33,955 bases of DNA, taken from positions 1 through 33,955 of the forward strand of contig CALBEF010000117.1 of the NCBI GenBank assembly GCA_937927775.1, written 5' to 3'. Under the pieces are notes generated by a model, which was not told where the DNA came from, did no database searches, and worked only from the letters and a program-made list of their open reading frames with translations. Shown here piece after piece: positions 8,293-16,524 of this stretch (the first letter of the stretch is position 1; the number at the start of each line of letters is the position of its first letter). A program made the position numbers and the translations under genes. Source of the stretch: an uncultured Anaerolineae bacterium. GTDB lineage: Bacteria > Chloroflexota > Anaerolineae > J036 > Brachytrichaceae.

Positions 8293-10056
8293 ATGCGCAA
8301 ACTGTTCACACGACGAAAGTTTCTGAAGGGCGCCGGCATAGCTGCGGCGGGCGCGGCGATCGCCGGCTGCGCGCCGCAGGTGGTCGAGCGTGAAAAGGTC
8401 GTCGAGCAAACAGTAGTGGTTAAGGAAAAGGAGCAAGTCGTCGTCGAGGTCACTTCCACGCCGTCGGCCTGCGCGATGGACTGGAACCCCACCCTGCCGC
8501 CGGCGCCGAAGAAGTACGACCCGCCGGTGATCCTCAGCTCGCCCATCTGCGACTCAGACCCGGAATGGCTGGGCAACGACAACCGCACCAACAACCCGAT
8601 GTACAACCGGCTGCTGGACACGCTGGGCGTGGGCTTCAGCGTGCACTGGCAGGCCACCGGCGACGCCTGCGCGCAGTTGTACAACACCGACCTGGCCGCC
8701 GGCACCCTGCCCGACATCCGCAATGTCAACTCGCCCATCGAGATAGCGCGCCTGATCGACAACGAGGCGGCCGAAGACATCACCGACATCTGGGAAGCCA
8801 CCGCCTCGCCGCTGACCAAAGAAAAGAAGCAATACCCCAACGGCAGGATGTGGGTGCCGGTGACGCGCAACGGGCGCATCTTCGGCATGGCGCACAGCAA
8901 CGGGCCGGCCTGGAACGTTGAACAGATCGGCATGGTGCGCAAGGATATTCTGGACAAAATCGGCGCGCCCATCCCTCAAACGATCGACGAACTAACCGCC
9001 GTCGCCCGCGAGCTGCTCAAGGCCGGGCTGGCTAAATATCCCATCGTCACCCGCAGCCGGCTGTACACTTACGCGCTCTCGCTTGATCCGATCTGGGGCG
9101 CGTTTGGGGCCATGCCGGAACACTGGCTGCTCGCCGAAGACGGCTCGCTGGAATATGGCAGCCTGCGCCCCGGCGCAAAGGAAGCGCTGAATGTGCTGAG
9201 CGGCTGGTACAAGGAAGGCATCCTCTTCCCGGAGTTCTACACCATCACCAACCCGGCTTCCACCGGCCTGCTCGCCTCTGGAGAAGCCGTGATCGGATTT
9301 GGCCCGTGGTGGATGGGCGGCAGCATTACAACCTGGGAGCGAGACAATCCCGACTGGCAATTCGTGGTGATGCCCCTGCCCAAAGGGCCGGACGGCAAAC
9401 AGGGGCGCCAGGGCACGCCGAATCCACAGCACGCCGTCATGTTCCGCAAGGGCATCGAGCCGGTCAAGGTCGAGGCGTTCATCAACGCCATCAACTGGGC
9501 CATTGAGCGTCACGTCAACTGGGAGAAGTACGAACAGTACGGCGAGTGGCGCAACAGCCATGCCTTTGCGCAGGGCTATGAATGGGAGTTCGACGAAAAC
9601 TGCGAACTGAAGACCGGCCCGGTCGCCAACTCCGAGGGGACGTACAAGTACACGGCGTTCTGGGGCGTGGACTTCGCTTACATGAGCTATCCTGACTATC
9701 AGGCCGACGTGTTCAACGACATGCAGAAGTGGCTGTCAAGGGACCTGCGCAGCCTGAACAAGGCGCAGCGATATCTCATCAGCAACCCCAAAGTGCGCCG
9801 CGAAATGCAGCTCTATCTGGAAGGCTACAATACCCGCTCGCTGCGCATGAACAACATGTTCGACGGCACGCCGACCGAGAGCATGGTGAAATACGCCGAC
9901 GGGCTGGACAAGCTGGAGATGGAATATCGCATCGGCATCGTCACCGGCCAGAAGCCGCTGAGCGCGTTCGACGAGTTTGTGAGCGAGTGGAAGAAGAACG
10001 GCGGCGACGCCATCACCGCCGAAGTGAACGACTGGTGGCAGGCGCAGAAGCGCTAG
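8293..10056 (+). CDS. Tat-exported solute-binding lipoprotein of an LplA/YtcQ-type carbohydrate importer
   Basis: The start at 8293 is fixed by an AGGAGGAAAGG ribosome binding site and a twin-arginine signal (TRRKFLKGAG) that ends in a lipobox (AIAGC, Cys26). The 587-residue product then has a short charged tether rich in Val/Glu/Lys (about 30-52) and a family 1-type carbohydrate-binding domain. The stretch DTLGVGFSVHWQATGDA, followed by a segment describing ADLPDI-like order (AGTLPDIRNVN), matches the LplA/YtcQ group. These proteins bind oligosaccharides, such as pectin or algal breakdown products, outside the membrane. It precedes two LplB/LplC-type permease genes. The use of Tat export implies folding, perhaps with a cofactor or metal, before translocation. 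No ATPase is encoded nearby; this importer class usually borrows a shared MsmX-like ATPase (family knowledge). Substrate unknown. Confidence 0.92.
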   Translation: MRKLFTRRKFLKGAGIAAAGAAIAGCAPQVVEREKVVEQTVVVKEKEQVVVEVTSTPSACAMDWNPTLPPAPKKYDPPVILSSPICDSDPEWLGNDNRTNNPMYNRLLDTLGVGFSVHWQATGDACAQLYNTDLAAGTLPDIRNVNSPIEIARLIDNEAAEDITDIWEATASPLTKEKKQYPNGRMWVPVTRNGRIFGMAHSNGPAWNVEQIGMVRKDILDKIGAPIPQTIDELTAVARELLKAGLAKYPIVTRSRLYTYALSLDPIWGAFGAMPEHWLLAEDGSLEYGSLRPGAKEALNVLSGWYKEGILFPEFYTITNPASTGLLASGEAVIGFGPWWMGGSITTWERDNPDWQFVVMPLPKGPDGKQGRQGTPNPQHAVMFRKGIEPVKVEAFINAINWAIERHVNWEKYEQYGEWRNSHAFAQGYEWEFDENCELKTGPVANSEGTYKYTAFWGVDFAYMSYPDYQADVFNDMQKWLSRDLRSLNKAQRYLISNPKVRREMQLYLEGYNTRSLRMNNMFDGTPTESMVKYADGLDKLEMEYRIGIVTGQKPLSAFDEFVSEWKKNGGDAITAEVNDWWQAQKR

Positions 10057-10068
10057 ATCGTTGCAATC

Positions 10069-10106
10069 GCCGCGCCGGACTGTGCGCTGCGCTGGTCCGG
10101 CGCGGC
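10069..10106 (+). terminator. Strong intergenic hairpin between binding-protein and permease genes
   Basis: A perfect 12-base-pair GC-rich stem (10069-10080 with 10095-10106) encloses a 14-base loop, starting 12 bases after the binding-protein stop. No U-tract follows, so it is more likely an mRNA-stabilising or attenuating hairpin that lowers permease output relative to the binding protein than a full terminator (inference). Confidence 0.65.
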
Positions 10107-10138
10107 CTGTCGCCCCTGACGCAGCCTCCCCGACGAAC

Positions 10139-11095
10139 ATGAGCAAAATCTCCGCCGCAACACTTGCCCTGCCAGGCAATCGCGCGCCCGCGCGCCGTTC
10201 GCTGGCTCAGCGCGTCAAAGCCGCCTGGCCGCTGTATCTGATGCTGCTGCCCAGCCTGGCGCTGATGATCGTGTTTCGCGTGCTGCCGTTGTGGGGCGTG
10301 TCCATTGCGTTTGTGGACTATTACCCGCTCAAGGGACTGGCCGGCTCTCCCTTCGTCGGCTTCAAACACTTCGAGGTGTTGTTCAACAGCCGCGAAGGAT
10401 TCGAGATCATTCGCAACACGCTGGTGATCGCAGTTGGCAAACTCATCGCCGGGGACATCGCCGGCATCGCCTTCGCCCTGCTGGTTTTCCAGTTGGCCAA
10501 CCCGTTGTTCAAGCGCATCGCGCAGGTCACAACGGCCATCCCACACTTCATGTCGTGGGTCATCATCGGCGGCATTTTCATTGATCTGTTGTCCAGCCGG
10601 GGGCTGGTCAACGCGCCGCTGCAGGCTGTGGGGCTGCCGGCCATTCCGTTTTTGCGCGACCAGACGCTCTTTCCGATCACACTCATCCTCACCGATGTGT
10701 GGAAAGAGTTTGGCTTCGGCTCGGTGATCTATCTGGCGGCGCTGACCACCATCCTGCCCGAGTTGTATGAAGCCGCCGCTGTGGATGGGGCGGGGCGCCT
10801 GTCACGCCTGATCCACATCACCATTCCCGGCATCATGCCGACCATCATCCTGATGCTGTGCCTGGGGCTGGGGCGTGTGCTGGATGCCGGCTTCGAGCAG
10901 GTGCTGACGCTGCTCAACCCGCTGGTGTACGCCACCGGCGACATCATCGACACCTATGTGTACCGCGTCGGCCTGCTGCAGGGCAACTTCAGCATCGGCA
11001 CGGCGGTGGGCCTGTTCAAGTCCGTCGTCAGCTTCATTCTCATCCTCTTGTCTTACTGGCTGGCCGACCGGTATGCCGGCTACCGCATCTTCTGA
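10139..11095 (+). CDS. Carbohydrate ABC importer permease, LplB/YteP family
   Basis: The 318-residue protein has six hydrophobic segments, beginning at about 31-51 (YLMLLPSLALMIVFRVLPLW), and the family stretch DYYPLKGLAGSPFVGFKHFE in the first periplasmic loop. The EAA motif, ELYEAAAVDGAGRLSRLIHI, faces the cytoplasm and docks to the ATPase. The ATG at 10139 was chosen because it directly precedes the hydrophilic N-terminus typical of the family; the frame extends upstream to a TTG at 10061, but that segment forms the intergenic hairpin. No clear ribosome binding site is visible before 10139, so the start remains less certain than the identity. It pairs with the YtcP-like permease encoded 21 bases downstream. 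Confidence 0.92.
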   Translation: MSKISAATLALPGNRAPARRSLAQRVKAAWPLYLMLLPSLALMIVFRVLPLWGVSIAFVDYYPLKGLAGSPFVGFKHFEVLFNSREGFEIIRNTLVIAVGKLIAGDIAGIAFALLVFQLANPLFKRIAQVTTAIPHFMSWVIIGGIFIDLLSSRGLVNAPLQAVGLPAIPFLRDQTLFPITLILTDVWKEFGFGSVIYLAALTTILPELYEAAAVDGAGRLSRLIHITIPGIMPTIILMLCLGLGRVLDAGFEQVLTLLNPLVYATGDIIDTYVYRVGLLQGNFSIGTAVGLFKSVVSFILILLSYWLADRYAGYRIF

Positions 11096-11116
11096 CGCAC
11101 ACAAGGCAGAGCGAAA

Positions 11117-12004
11117 ATGGTTGAAGAACGCAGCCCGGGCGCGCGCATCGCCAACAGCCTGATCTACATCGTAGTGGGCCTGCTGGCTATCATGGCCATA
11201 CTGCCCTTCTGGAACGTGCTGTCCATCTCACTCAGCAGTCGCGCGGCAGTGGAAGCAAACGTGGTCTCGCTGTGGCCGGTCGGTCTGCACTTCGAGAACT
11301 ACCAGCACGTGCTTAACCGGCCCCAGTTCACGCGCTCCTTGCTCATCTCGGTCGCGCGAGTGGTCTTCGGCGTCGGCCTGCAACTGCTGGTGTGTATGCT
11401 CACCGCCTATCCGCTCGCGCGCGAGACGATAGACATGCCGGGGCGCACGCTCTACAAGATGTTCCTGATCTTCGGCATGTTGTTCAGCGGCGGCCTGATC
11501 CCCTACTTCCTGTTGCTGCGGGACATCCGGCTGCTGAACACATTTGCCGTGCTGGTGGTGCCCGCTTCACTGAGCATCTTCCACAGCATTCTGATCCTCA
11601 ATTTCTTTCGCGGCATTCCGCGCGAGCTGGCCGAGGCGGCGGAAATTGACGGCGCAACGCATTTCGACGTGCTCTTCCGCGTGTATCTGCCGCTATCCAC
11701 GCCGGCCCTGATGACCGTTGGCCTGTTCGCCGCCGTCCAGCACTGGAACGCCTGGTTCGACGGTCTGGTGTTCATCCGCGACGCCGCCAATCGCCCGCTG
11801 CAAAGCCTGCTCTACTCCATCGTGATGCAGGGCGGCGCCGACGCGGAAGCCGTGTGGGGCACCATCGGTCAGGTTTCCAATCTGACCCCGCGCGGGCTAT
11901 CCGGCGCGATGCTGTTGTTTGCCGCGCTGCCCATCCTCATCATCTACCCCTACATTCAGCGCTACTTCACCACCGGCCTGACGCTGGGCGCGATCAAGCA
12001 GTAG
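11117..12004 (+). CDS. Carbohydrate ABC importer permease, LplC/YtcP family
   Basis: This 295-residue membrane protein is the second channel subunit of the importer. A first span at about 14-34 is followed by a periplasmic loop with SISLSSRAAVEANVVSLWP, as is typical of the LplC/YtcP group, then five more spans. The EAA loop reads ELAEAAEIDGATHFDVLFRV. The protein ends in the usual RYFTTGLTLGAIK-type tail that is conserved in this family. It starts 21 bases after the LplB-like gene and almost certainly shares its transcript. Its TAG stop lies inside a diverged copy of the REP-like palindrome (12001-12027) that also occurs twice at 16067-16178. Confidence 0.93.
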   Translation: MVEERSPGARIANSLIYIVVGLLAIMAILPFWNVLSISLSSRAAVEANVVSLWPVGLHFENYQHVLNRPQFTRSLLISVARVVFGVGLQLLVCMLTAYPLARETIDMPGRTLYKMFLIFGMLFSGGLIPYFLLLRDIRLLNTFAVLVVPASLSIFHSILILNFFRGIPRELAEAAEIDGATHFDVLFRVYLPLSTPALMTVGLFAAVQHWNAWFDGLVFIRDAANRPLQSLLYSIVMQGGADAEAVWGTIGQVSNLTPRGLSGAMLLFAALPILIIYPYIQRYFTTGLTLGAIKQ

Positions 12005-12027
12005 GACAAGCCGGCGACTTGCCCTGC
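12001..12027 (+). repeat. Diverged single copy of the REP-like palindrome
   Basis: The 27 bases beginning GTAGGACAAGCCGG match the element at 16084-16112 with three substitutions and one indel. The stop codon of the permease gene is inside the repeat, and CAAG/CTTG still form a hairpin. It probably ends or stabilises the importer transcript (inference). Confidence 0.6.
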
Positions 12028-12171
12028 ACCTGCCCGATCGTAGAGGACGCAGGCAGCACGCGCGTAAGCGTTGGCCCGCAGGGGTGCGATAATCCCATCC
12101 GGCAAACACGCTCGCGCCGCGCGCCCCAACACACAGCAACCGCGCGGCGCGCAATCAGGAGGAGACCACAC

Positions 12172-12816
12172 ATGAACGCTCAATCTGCGCGCCAGATCAT
12201 CGAGCGCGGCGGCTTCGTTGCCATTCTGCGCGGCAACTACACCGGCTGGTTCAGCCGCATCGCCCAGGCCCTGATCGACGCCGGAGCGACGGCGATGGAA
12301 GTCACATTCAACTCGGCCAATGCCGCCGAGGGCATCCGTGAAGTGCGCGAGACGTTCGGCGACGCCATCCTGATGGGCGCCGGCACAGTGCTCAACGTCC
12401 AGACAGCGCAGATCGCGCTGGACGCCGGCGCGCAGTTCATCGTCGCGCCCAACACCAACCCCGACGTGATCCGCTTCTGCGCCGAGCGCGATATTTGCGT
12501 CGTGCCGGGCGCGTACACCGCCACCGAGGTCATGCAGGCCGTCGAGCACGGCGCCACACTGGTCAAGCTTTTCCCGGCCGAGTTGACCTACTTCAGGAAT
12601 CTGCGCGGGCCGCTGAATCACGTGCCGTTCGTGCCGACCGGCGGCGTGGAGCTGGGCAACGCGGCCGACTTCATCAAACTGGGCGCGGTGGCCGTGGGCA
12701 TGGGCAGCGCCATCATCGGCGAATACGTCAAGCACGGCGATGGACTGAAAACCATGCAGGACCGCGCGGCAACGCTGGCACAGTCGATCCACGCAGCAAG
12801 GACAACGTCCCAATAA
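12172..12816 (+). CDS. 2-keto-3-deoxy-(phospho)gluconate aldolase family protein
   Basis: The 214-residue product is a full-length class I aldolase of the KDPG/KHG family. Key residues are in place: E43 in MEVTFN (proton transfer), GAGTV at about 70-73, IVAPN at 90-94, the Schiff-base lysine K132 in VKLFPAE, and TGGV at 156-159. These enzymes split 2-keto-3-deoxy acids into pyruvate and an aldehyde in the cytoplasm. The start has a strong AGGAGGAG ribosome binding site. It follows the LplABC-type importer by 167 bases on the same strand. Together with the sugar-acid dehydratase at 1-1110 it completes a plausible Entner-Doudoroff-like route (dehydration, then aldol cleavage) for imported sugar acids. 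No KDG kinase is seen in the window, so the phosphorylation state of the substrate is unknown. The first residues after the barrel start (RGNYTGWF) replace the more usual charged loop. Confidence 0.9.
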   Translation: MNAQSARQIIERGGFVAILRGNYTGWFSRIAQALIDAGATAMEVTFNSANAAEGIREVRETFGDAILMGAGTVLNVQTAQIALDAGAQFIVAPNTNPDVIRFCAERDICVVPGAYTATEVMQAVEHGATLVKLFPAELTYFRNLRGPLNHVPFVPTGGVELGNAADFIKLGAVAVGMGSAIIGEYVKHGDGLKTMQDRAATLAQSIHAARTTSQ

Positions 12817-12924
12817 CACACACGCTCCAGCGCCGCAACTCGTGATTGCGCAATCTGAGACCCACGGGCCGGCGACAACGCTTCTCATCAAACAGCCGGC
12901 ACAGGCTGGCCGCGCTATGCGCGC

Positions 12925-12930
12925 TATGAT
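12925..12930 (+). promoter_or_regulatory. Candidate -10 element for the IPT-repeat lipoprotein gene
   Basis: TATGAT lies 35 bases before the ATG at 12966, within a small direct repeat (GCGCTATG twice, 12914-12928). No good -35 is visible, so support is weak. Confidence 0.28.
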
Positions 12931-12965
12931 TGGCCCACACACCGCAGACAGGATAAAACCGTTTG

Positions 12966-14156
12966 ATGAAAAGGAACCCAGGCTCGCATCGCGCAGTCGC
13001 GCCTAGCCTTGCATTCGTCCTGGCGTTGTCGGCGCTGGCCGCGTGCGCCACGCCAGTGGTTGCGCCGCCGCCCGAAGCAACCGTCATGACGACGCCAATC
13101 ATTTCAGTCAATCCAGCCGCCGCCGGCCCCGGCACGCCGGTCACCATCGACGGCGCCGGGTTCATCTCCGGCGCGAAGGTGATCGTTCGGTTGGACCTCG
13201 CCGGCGGAAGCGCCTCGATTCAGCTTGCCGAAGTATTGCCCAGCGACATCGGGGTGTTCAAGTTGATCTTTATCATGCCGTCAACCTGGGCCGATGGATC
13301 AACGATCAACAACGGCGACCTGCTCATCACGGCAAGTTCAACCGACGGGTCCGCATCGGCATCCGCCGGCATCTCATTCATGACCGATGGCAACGTCTCG
13401 CCTGATACCCCGCAGCCGGCGGCGGCAGCTACACTACCGGCGACTCAGACAATCGCGCCGACTCCGACGCCGGAGGAACCCGCCGTCGTGATCGAGCCGG
13501 CTTCGGGCGGGGCCGGCCTGGAAGTGCGCGTGCGCGGCAGCGGATTTGCGGCCAACCTGCCGCTCGTAGTCAAACTCGGCACGCCCGGCGTCGGCGCGGG
13601 CGAGCGCATCTACGCCAGCGGCGTCACCAATGGACAGGGCGCGATTGAACTGACCTTCATCATGCCGGCCACCTGGCCCGATGGACGCGCAATCACAGAG
13701 TCGTCGCTGGTGGTGTTGCTGGCGAGTGAGGATGACGCTGCGCGCGCGCTGGCCGATTTTCGCTATAACGCTTTGCCGCAACCAACGGACACGCCGACCC
13801 TCCCCACCCCATCGCCGGCCCCAACGCTCATCGCCGACTTCGGTTCCGTCAGCGCGCCCAATGCGCTTCAGGCCGCGATCGACTTTTTCTACGCCGTCAT
13901 CCGCGACCCATACGGCGTCAGCGCGGCAGCCTATTTCTCGCCCGGCTTGCAGGCCGAGGTGCGCGCCGGACGATCGATTCTGGCAATCCTCAACCTGTCT
14001 ACGCTGTTCAACCGCTTCGAGGTCAGCACTCTCTCGGCCGGCGACAACAACACGATCATGCAGGCGACGCTCACGTTTGTCGATGGCAGCGTCGCGCAGC
14101 GCACGTTGAATCTGGTGAAAGACGGAGAGAACTGGCGGATTGATTCTGTGCAATAA
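12966..14156 (+). CDS. Secreted lipoprotein with two IPT/TIG-like repeats and an NTF2-like C-terminal domain
   Basis: The 396-residue product has a signal peptide and lipobox (LALSALAAC). Two homologous beta-rich repeats follow. Repeat one (about 45-140) opens with SVNPAAAGPGTPVTIDGAGF and contains FIMPSTWADG. Repeat two (about 175-270) opens with IEPASGGAGLEVRVRGSGF and contains FIMPATWPDG. A Pro/Thr linker (about 270-290) joins them to a C-terminal domain (about 300-396) with the alpha-beta pattern of NTF2/SnoaL-like or DUF4878-like folds, ending in GENWRIDSV. IPT/TIG folds are immunoglobulin-like modules of cell-surface proteins. The function is unknown; a ligand-binding or envelope role is plausible. 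The ATG is preferred over an in-frame TTG one codon earlier. It is followed by the Asp-box protein gene on the same strand after two candidate hairpins. Confidence 0.8.
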   Translation: MKRNPGSHRAVAPSLAFVLALSALAACATPVVAPPPEATVMTTPIISVNPAAAGPGTPVTIDGAGFISGAKVIVRLDLAGGSASIQLAEVLPSDIGVFKLIFIMPSTWADGSTINNGDLLITASSTDGSASASAGISFMTDGNVSPDTPQPAAAATLPATQTIAPTPTPEEPAVVIEPASGGAGLEVRVRGSGFAANLPLVVKLGTPGVGAGERIYASGVTNGQGAIELTFIMPATWPDGRAITESSLVVLLASEDDAARALADFRYNALPQPTDTPTLPTPSPAPTLIADFGSVSAPNALQAAIDFFYAVIRDPYGVSAAAYFSPGLQAEVRAGRSILAILNLSTLFNRFEVSTLSAGDNNTIMQATLTFVDGSVAQRTLNLVKDGENWRIDSVQ

Positions 14157-14181
14157 TCAGGCAGTGAGATGCGGATCGTTG

Positions 14182-14213
14182 CCAGGATAGCCATATTGCA
14201 AGGGGTGTCCTGG
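14182..14213 (+). terminator. Candidate terminator after the lipoprotein gene
   Basis: CCAGGATA pairs with TGTCCTGG (8 pairs, one G-U) around a 16-base loop, followed by TATTTCT. It begins 25 bases after the stop. The U-run is interrupted, so efficiency is uncertain. Confidence 0.4.
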
Positions 14214-14237
14214 TATTTCTGGCACTAAAGGCGCACG

Positions 14238-14258
14238 GCAGGCGGTTGAACCGCTTGC
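14238..14258. terminator. Second hairpin in the same gap
   Basis: An 8-pair stem (GCAGGCGG with CCGCTTGC, one G-U pair) encloses the loop TTGAA. No U-tract follows. It may act with the hairpin at 14182-14213 or be a leader structure of the next gene. Confidence 0.35.
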
Positions 14259-14365
14259 ACTCAGTTTGACACTCATCCGCCTCCGCGCGCATCGCCCAGC
14301 ACGCTCGACCGAGCGTGGCGCGTCTGCCATTCGGCCAGGCGTCGCGTTTGATCACGGAGGCAGCC

Positions 14366-16069
14366 ATGTCTCAATCTCGCGCGCGCATTCGCGCGCTGGC
14401 GCTGCTGATCGCAGCCGGCGCGCTTGCGTTTCAACCTCAGCCCTCAACCGGCAACACATCACAGCCTCCCTTCACCGCCTATCTGCCCATCGCCCAACAC
14501 ACGCCGGACACACAGTGGCAGGGCGGCCGGCCCGGCGCCAGTCTGACAGATCAAGCCTGGTTTCTTGCTGCCAGCCCCGGCTACGATACCGACGGCGCAC
14601 TATTCGTCCAGACTACGACAGGCGTCTATCGCAGCCACGATCGGGCTGTGAGTTGGGCGCTGCTTCAACCCTCTCCCGGCGACGACTTCATGCCGGCCGG
14701 CCTGGTCGTCAGCCCGGCCTTTGCGCAGGACGGCGTCATGCTGTCCGCATGGCGCAACACAGCCGGCCAGCCCGCGCGGCTGTATCGCACAGACAACGCC
14801 GGGCTGGACTGGGAGCTGATCTGGCAGCCGGACGCGCTATTTGCCATCGCCCTCTCGCCGAACTTCGCAGCCGATCAGACCCTGCTGGCGGCCGGCGAAT
14901 CGAACCTGATCTATCGCAGCACTGACGCCGGCGACACGTGGCAACTCTCCAATACCGGCATCGAAGAGGGCTACATTGCTGTGCGGTTCGCCTTCTCGCC
15001 CAACGTCGCAACCGACCGCACAATCTTTCTGGCCGGCTATGGCGCGCTGTATCGCTCCACCGACGGCGGCGCAACCTGGCAACCCCTGTTTGGCGCGCAC
15101 AGCCCGAACTACGGCGTCGCCGTGTCGCCGGCCTTCGCCCGCGACGGGATTGTGCTGGCCGCCTACCGCGAGATCGAAGGCTCAGGCTTGTTTCCGGAGA
15201 GCGGCATCTTCCGCACGACGAATGGCGGCAACACCTGGGCCTGGAGCGGGACGGGGCTGCCCGGCTACTACGAGCCATATCCGGGGCCGCTGGCTTTTCG
15301 GCCCGACTTTGACGCAAACGGGCTGGTGTATGCCGCCGATACAGGCACAGCATTTCGGGGGCCGCGCATGGTGTACCGCTCTGCAGATGGCGGCCAGACA
15401 TGGCAGGCGTTGCCCCCGCCGCCTGATGCCGCTGCGCATGATCTGCTGGCGATGGGCGATGGCTGGCTGTATCTGGCCAGCGACGCCGGCGTGTGGCGCT
15501 ATCGGGACATCTGCTACGACCTGATCCTGAACGGTGGTATGGAACGCAATGAGGCATGGTCGTTCGTAGGCGGATTACTTCCTGCCTATGCGAATGAGCA
15601 GGCGCGTTCCGGCGCTCGCTCCATTCGCGCCGGCATCGTGGCCGGCCCACCGATCTATAGTTACTCCGACGCGCGCCAATGGGTCACACTGCCGCCGAGT
15701 CACACGCTCGCTTCAGCCACGTTGCGCCTGTGGCGGCTGTCACGCTCGACGGAAGCACCCCTGGCGCTGCCTGCGCTGACTGAACCTGCGCCCGGCGCGG
15801 GCAAGCTGGACCATGGCGTATTGCCGGCCGGCGCGCTGGCCGGCGATTTGCAGTACATCCTGATCGTGAAACCCGATGCCACCTGGCGCTGGTTGCTGCG
15901 CGAGCGCGCCAATCGTTCCACCTGGGAAATCAGCGCGCACGATCTGTCGGCTTACGCCGGCCAGACCGTCGCCGTTCAATTCGGCGTGTACAACGATAGC
16001 GCCGGCGGCATCACCGCCATGTATGTGGACGACGTGACGCTGACCGTGTGCCGGCGGAACACAGAGTGA
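14366..16069 (+). CDS. Secreted Asp-box (BNR-repeat) protein with C-terminal carbohydrate-binding-like domain
   Basis: The ATG at 14366 has GGAGG five bases upstream and begins a typical signal peptide (RIRALALLIAAGALAFQ); an in-frame GTG at 14315 is less likely. The 567-residue product contains about six Asp-box motifs of the S-x-D-x-G-x-T-W type, for example YRSTDAGDTW, YRSTDGGATW, FRTTNGGNTW and YRSADGGQTW, which predicts a beta-propeller (about 50-385). From about residue 390 a jelly-roll-like module follows, opening with LILNGGMERNEAWSF and ending in MYVDDVTLTV, resembling carbohydrate-binding modules. Asp-box propellers occur in sialidases, photosystem assembly factors and sortilin-like proteins. 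No sialidase arginine triad was recognised, so enzymatic activity is doubtful. It is probably an extracellular glycan- or cell-surface-binding protein. The stop codon is within the first copy of a duplicated REP-like repeat. Confidence 0.83.
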   Translation: MSQSRARIRALALLIAAGALAFQPQPSTGNTSQPPFTAYLPIAQHTPDTQWQGGRPGASLTDQAWFLAASPGYDTDGALFVQTTTGVYRSHDRAVSWALLQPSPGDDFMPAGLVVSPAFAQDGVMLSAWRNTAGQPARLYRTDNAGLDWELIWQPDALFAIALSPNFAADQTLLAAGESNLIYRSTDAGDTWQLSNTGIEEGYIAVRFAFSPNVATDRTIFLAGYGALYRSTDGGATWQPLFGAHSPNYGVAVSPAFARDGIVLAAYREIEGSGLFPESGIFRTTNGGNTWAWSGTGLPGYYEPYPGPLAFRPDFDANGLVYAADTGTAFRGPRMVYRSADGGQTWQALPPPPDAAAHDLLAMGDGWLYLASDAGVWRYRDICYDLILNGGMERNEAWSFVGGLLPAYANEQARSGARSIRAGIVAGPPIYSYSDARQWVTLPPSHTLASATLRLWRLSRSTEAPLALPALTEPAPGAGKLDHGVLPAGALAGDLQYILIVKPDATWRWLLRERANRSTWEISAHDLSAYAGQTVAVQFGVYNDSAGGITAMYVDDVTLTVCRRNTE

Positions 16070-16178
16070 TGAGTGTCAGGGGGTTGTAGGGCAAGCCGCC
16101 GGGCTTGCCCTGCGAGGATAATGCGCGCGCAACATGATGAGTGTCAGGGGGTTGTAGGGCAAGCCGCCGGGCTTGCCC
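16067..16178 (+). repeat. Tandemly duplicated 44-base REP-like palindromic element
   Basis: The 44 bases at 16067-16110 recur without mismatch at 16135-16178, a 68-base period. Each copy contains a perfect 9-pair hairpin (GGGCAAGCC, loop GCCG, GGCTTGCCC; 16089-16110 and 16157-16178). The first copy begins at the TGA stop of the Asp-box gene. A diverged copy is at 12001-12027. The pattern fits a repetitive extragenic palindrome. Confidence 0.85.
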
Positions 16179-16210
16179 CGCGGTGCAGTGAATGACGGGT
16201 ATTGGGCGGT

Positions 16211-16216
16211 TACAAT
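16211..16216 (+). promoter_or_regulatory. Candidate -10 element for the CsoR-type gene
   Basis: TACAAT lies 30 bases before the ATG at 16246, downstream of the REP-like repeats. No strong -35 is visible, and no clear G-tract palindrome of the CsoR operator type was recognised. Confidence 0.4.
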
Positions 16217-16245
16217 GAGGCCGGCAGGGGTTGCACGAAGATACG

Positions 16246-16524
16246 ATGGGCACCGAAGAAACACGCAAGGTCATCCGCCGGCTGCAAATCGCCGAGGGGC
16301 ACGTGCGCGCCATCCAGCGCATGGTGGAGGACGGCGCATACTGCATCGACATCATCAAGCAGATCGGCGCCGTGCAGTCGGCCCTCGGCAAGGTGAGCCA
16401 GATCATCCTGGAGAACCACCTCAACACCTGCGTGACCTCGGCTGTGCGCGGCGATGACCCCGCCGAGCGCGAGCGCGTGTTGCGCGAAATCGCCGATGTG
16501 TTTCGCAACGCCCGCCAGGGATAA
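16246..16524 (+). CDS. csoR: CsoR-type copper-sensing transcriptional repressor
   Basis: The 92-residue all-helical protein belongs to the CsoR/RcnR/FrmR family. The copper-type ligand set is present: C33 (AYCIDII), H58 and C62 (ENHLNTC), with spacing of 25 and 4 residues, identical to that described for mycobacterial CsoR. FrmR-type sensors normally lack the third Cys and CstR-type lack the His, so Cu(I) sensing is the best assignment. The apo form would repress, and Cu(I) binding would release DNA. The frame could extend 15 bases upstream to a TTG, but the ATG at 16246 gives the usual family length. No copper ATPase or chaperone is adjacent, so its target is either itself, the redox module to its right, or elsewhere. 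It converges with the histidine kinase gene at 16540, 15 bases away. Confidence 0.88.
   Translation: MGTEETRKVIRRLQIAEGHVRAIQRMVEDGAYCIDIIKQIGAVQSALGKVSQIILENHLNTCVTSAVRGDDPAERERVLREIADVFRNARQG

Noticed and set aside
14315..14365. GTG start for the Asp-box protein
   Set aside because: The ATG at 14366 has GGAGG five bases upstream and begins directly with a signal peptide; the earlier segment adds an atypical N-terminus.
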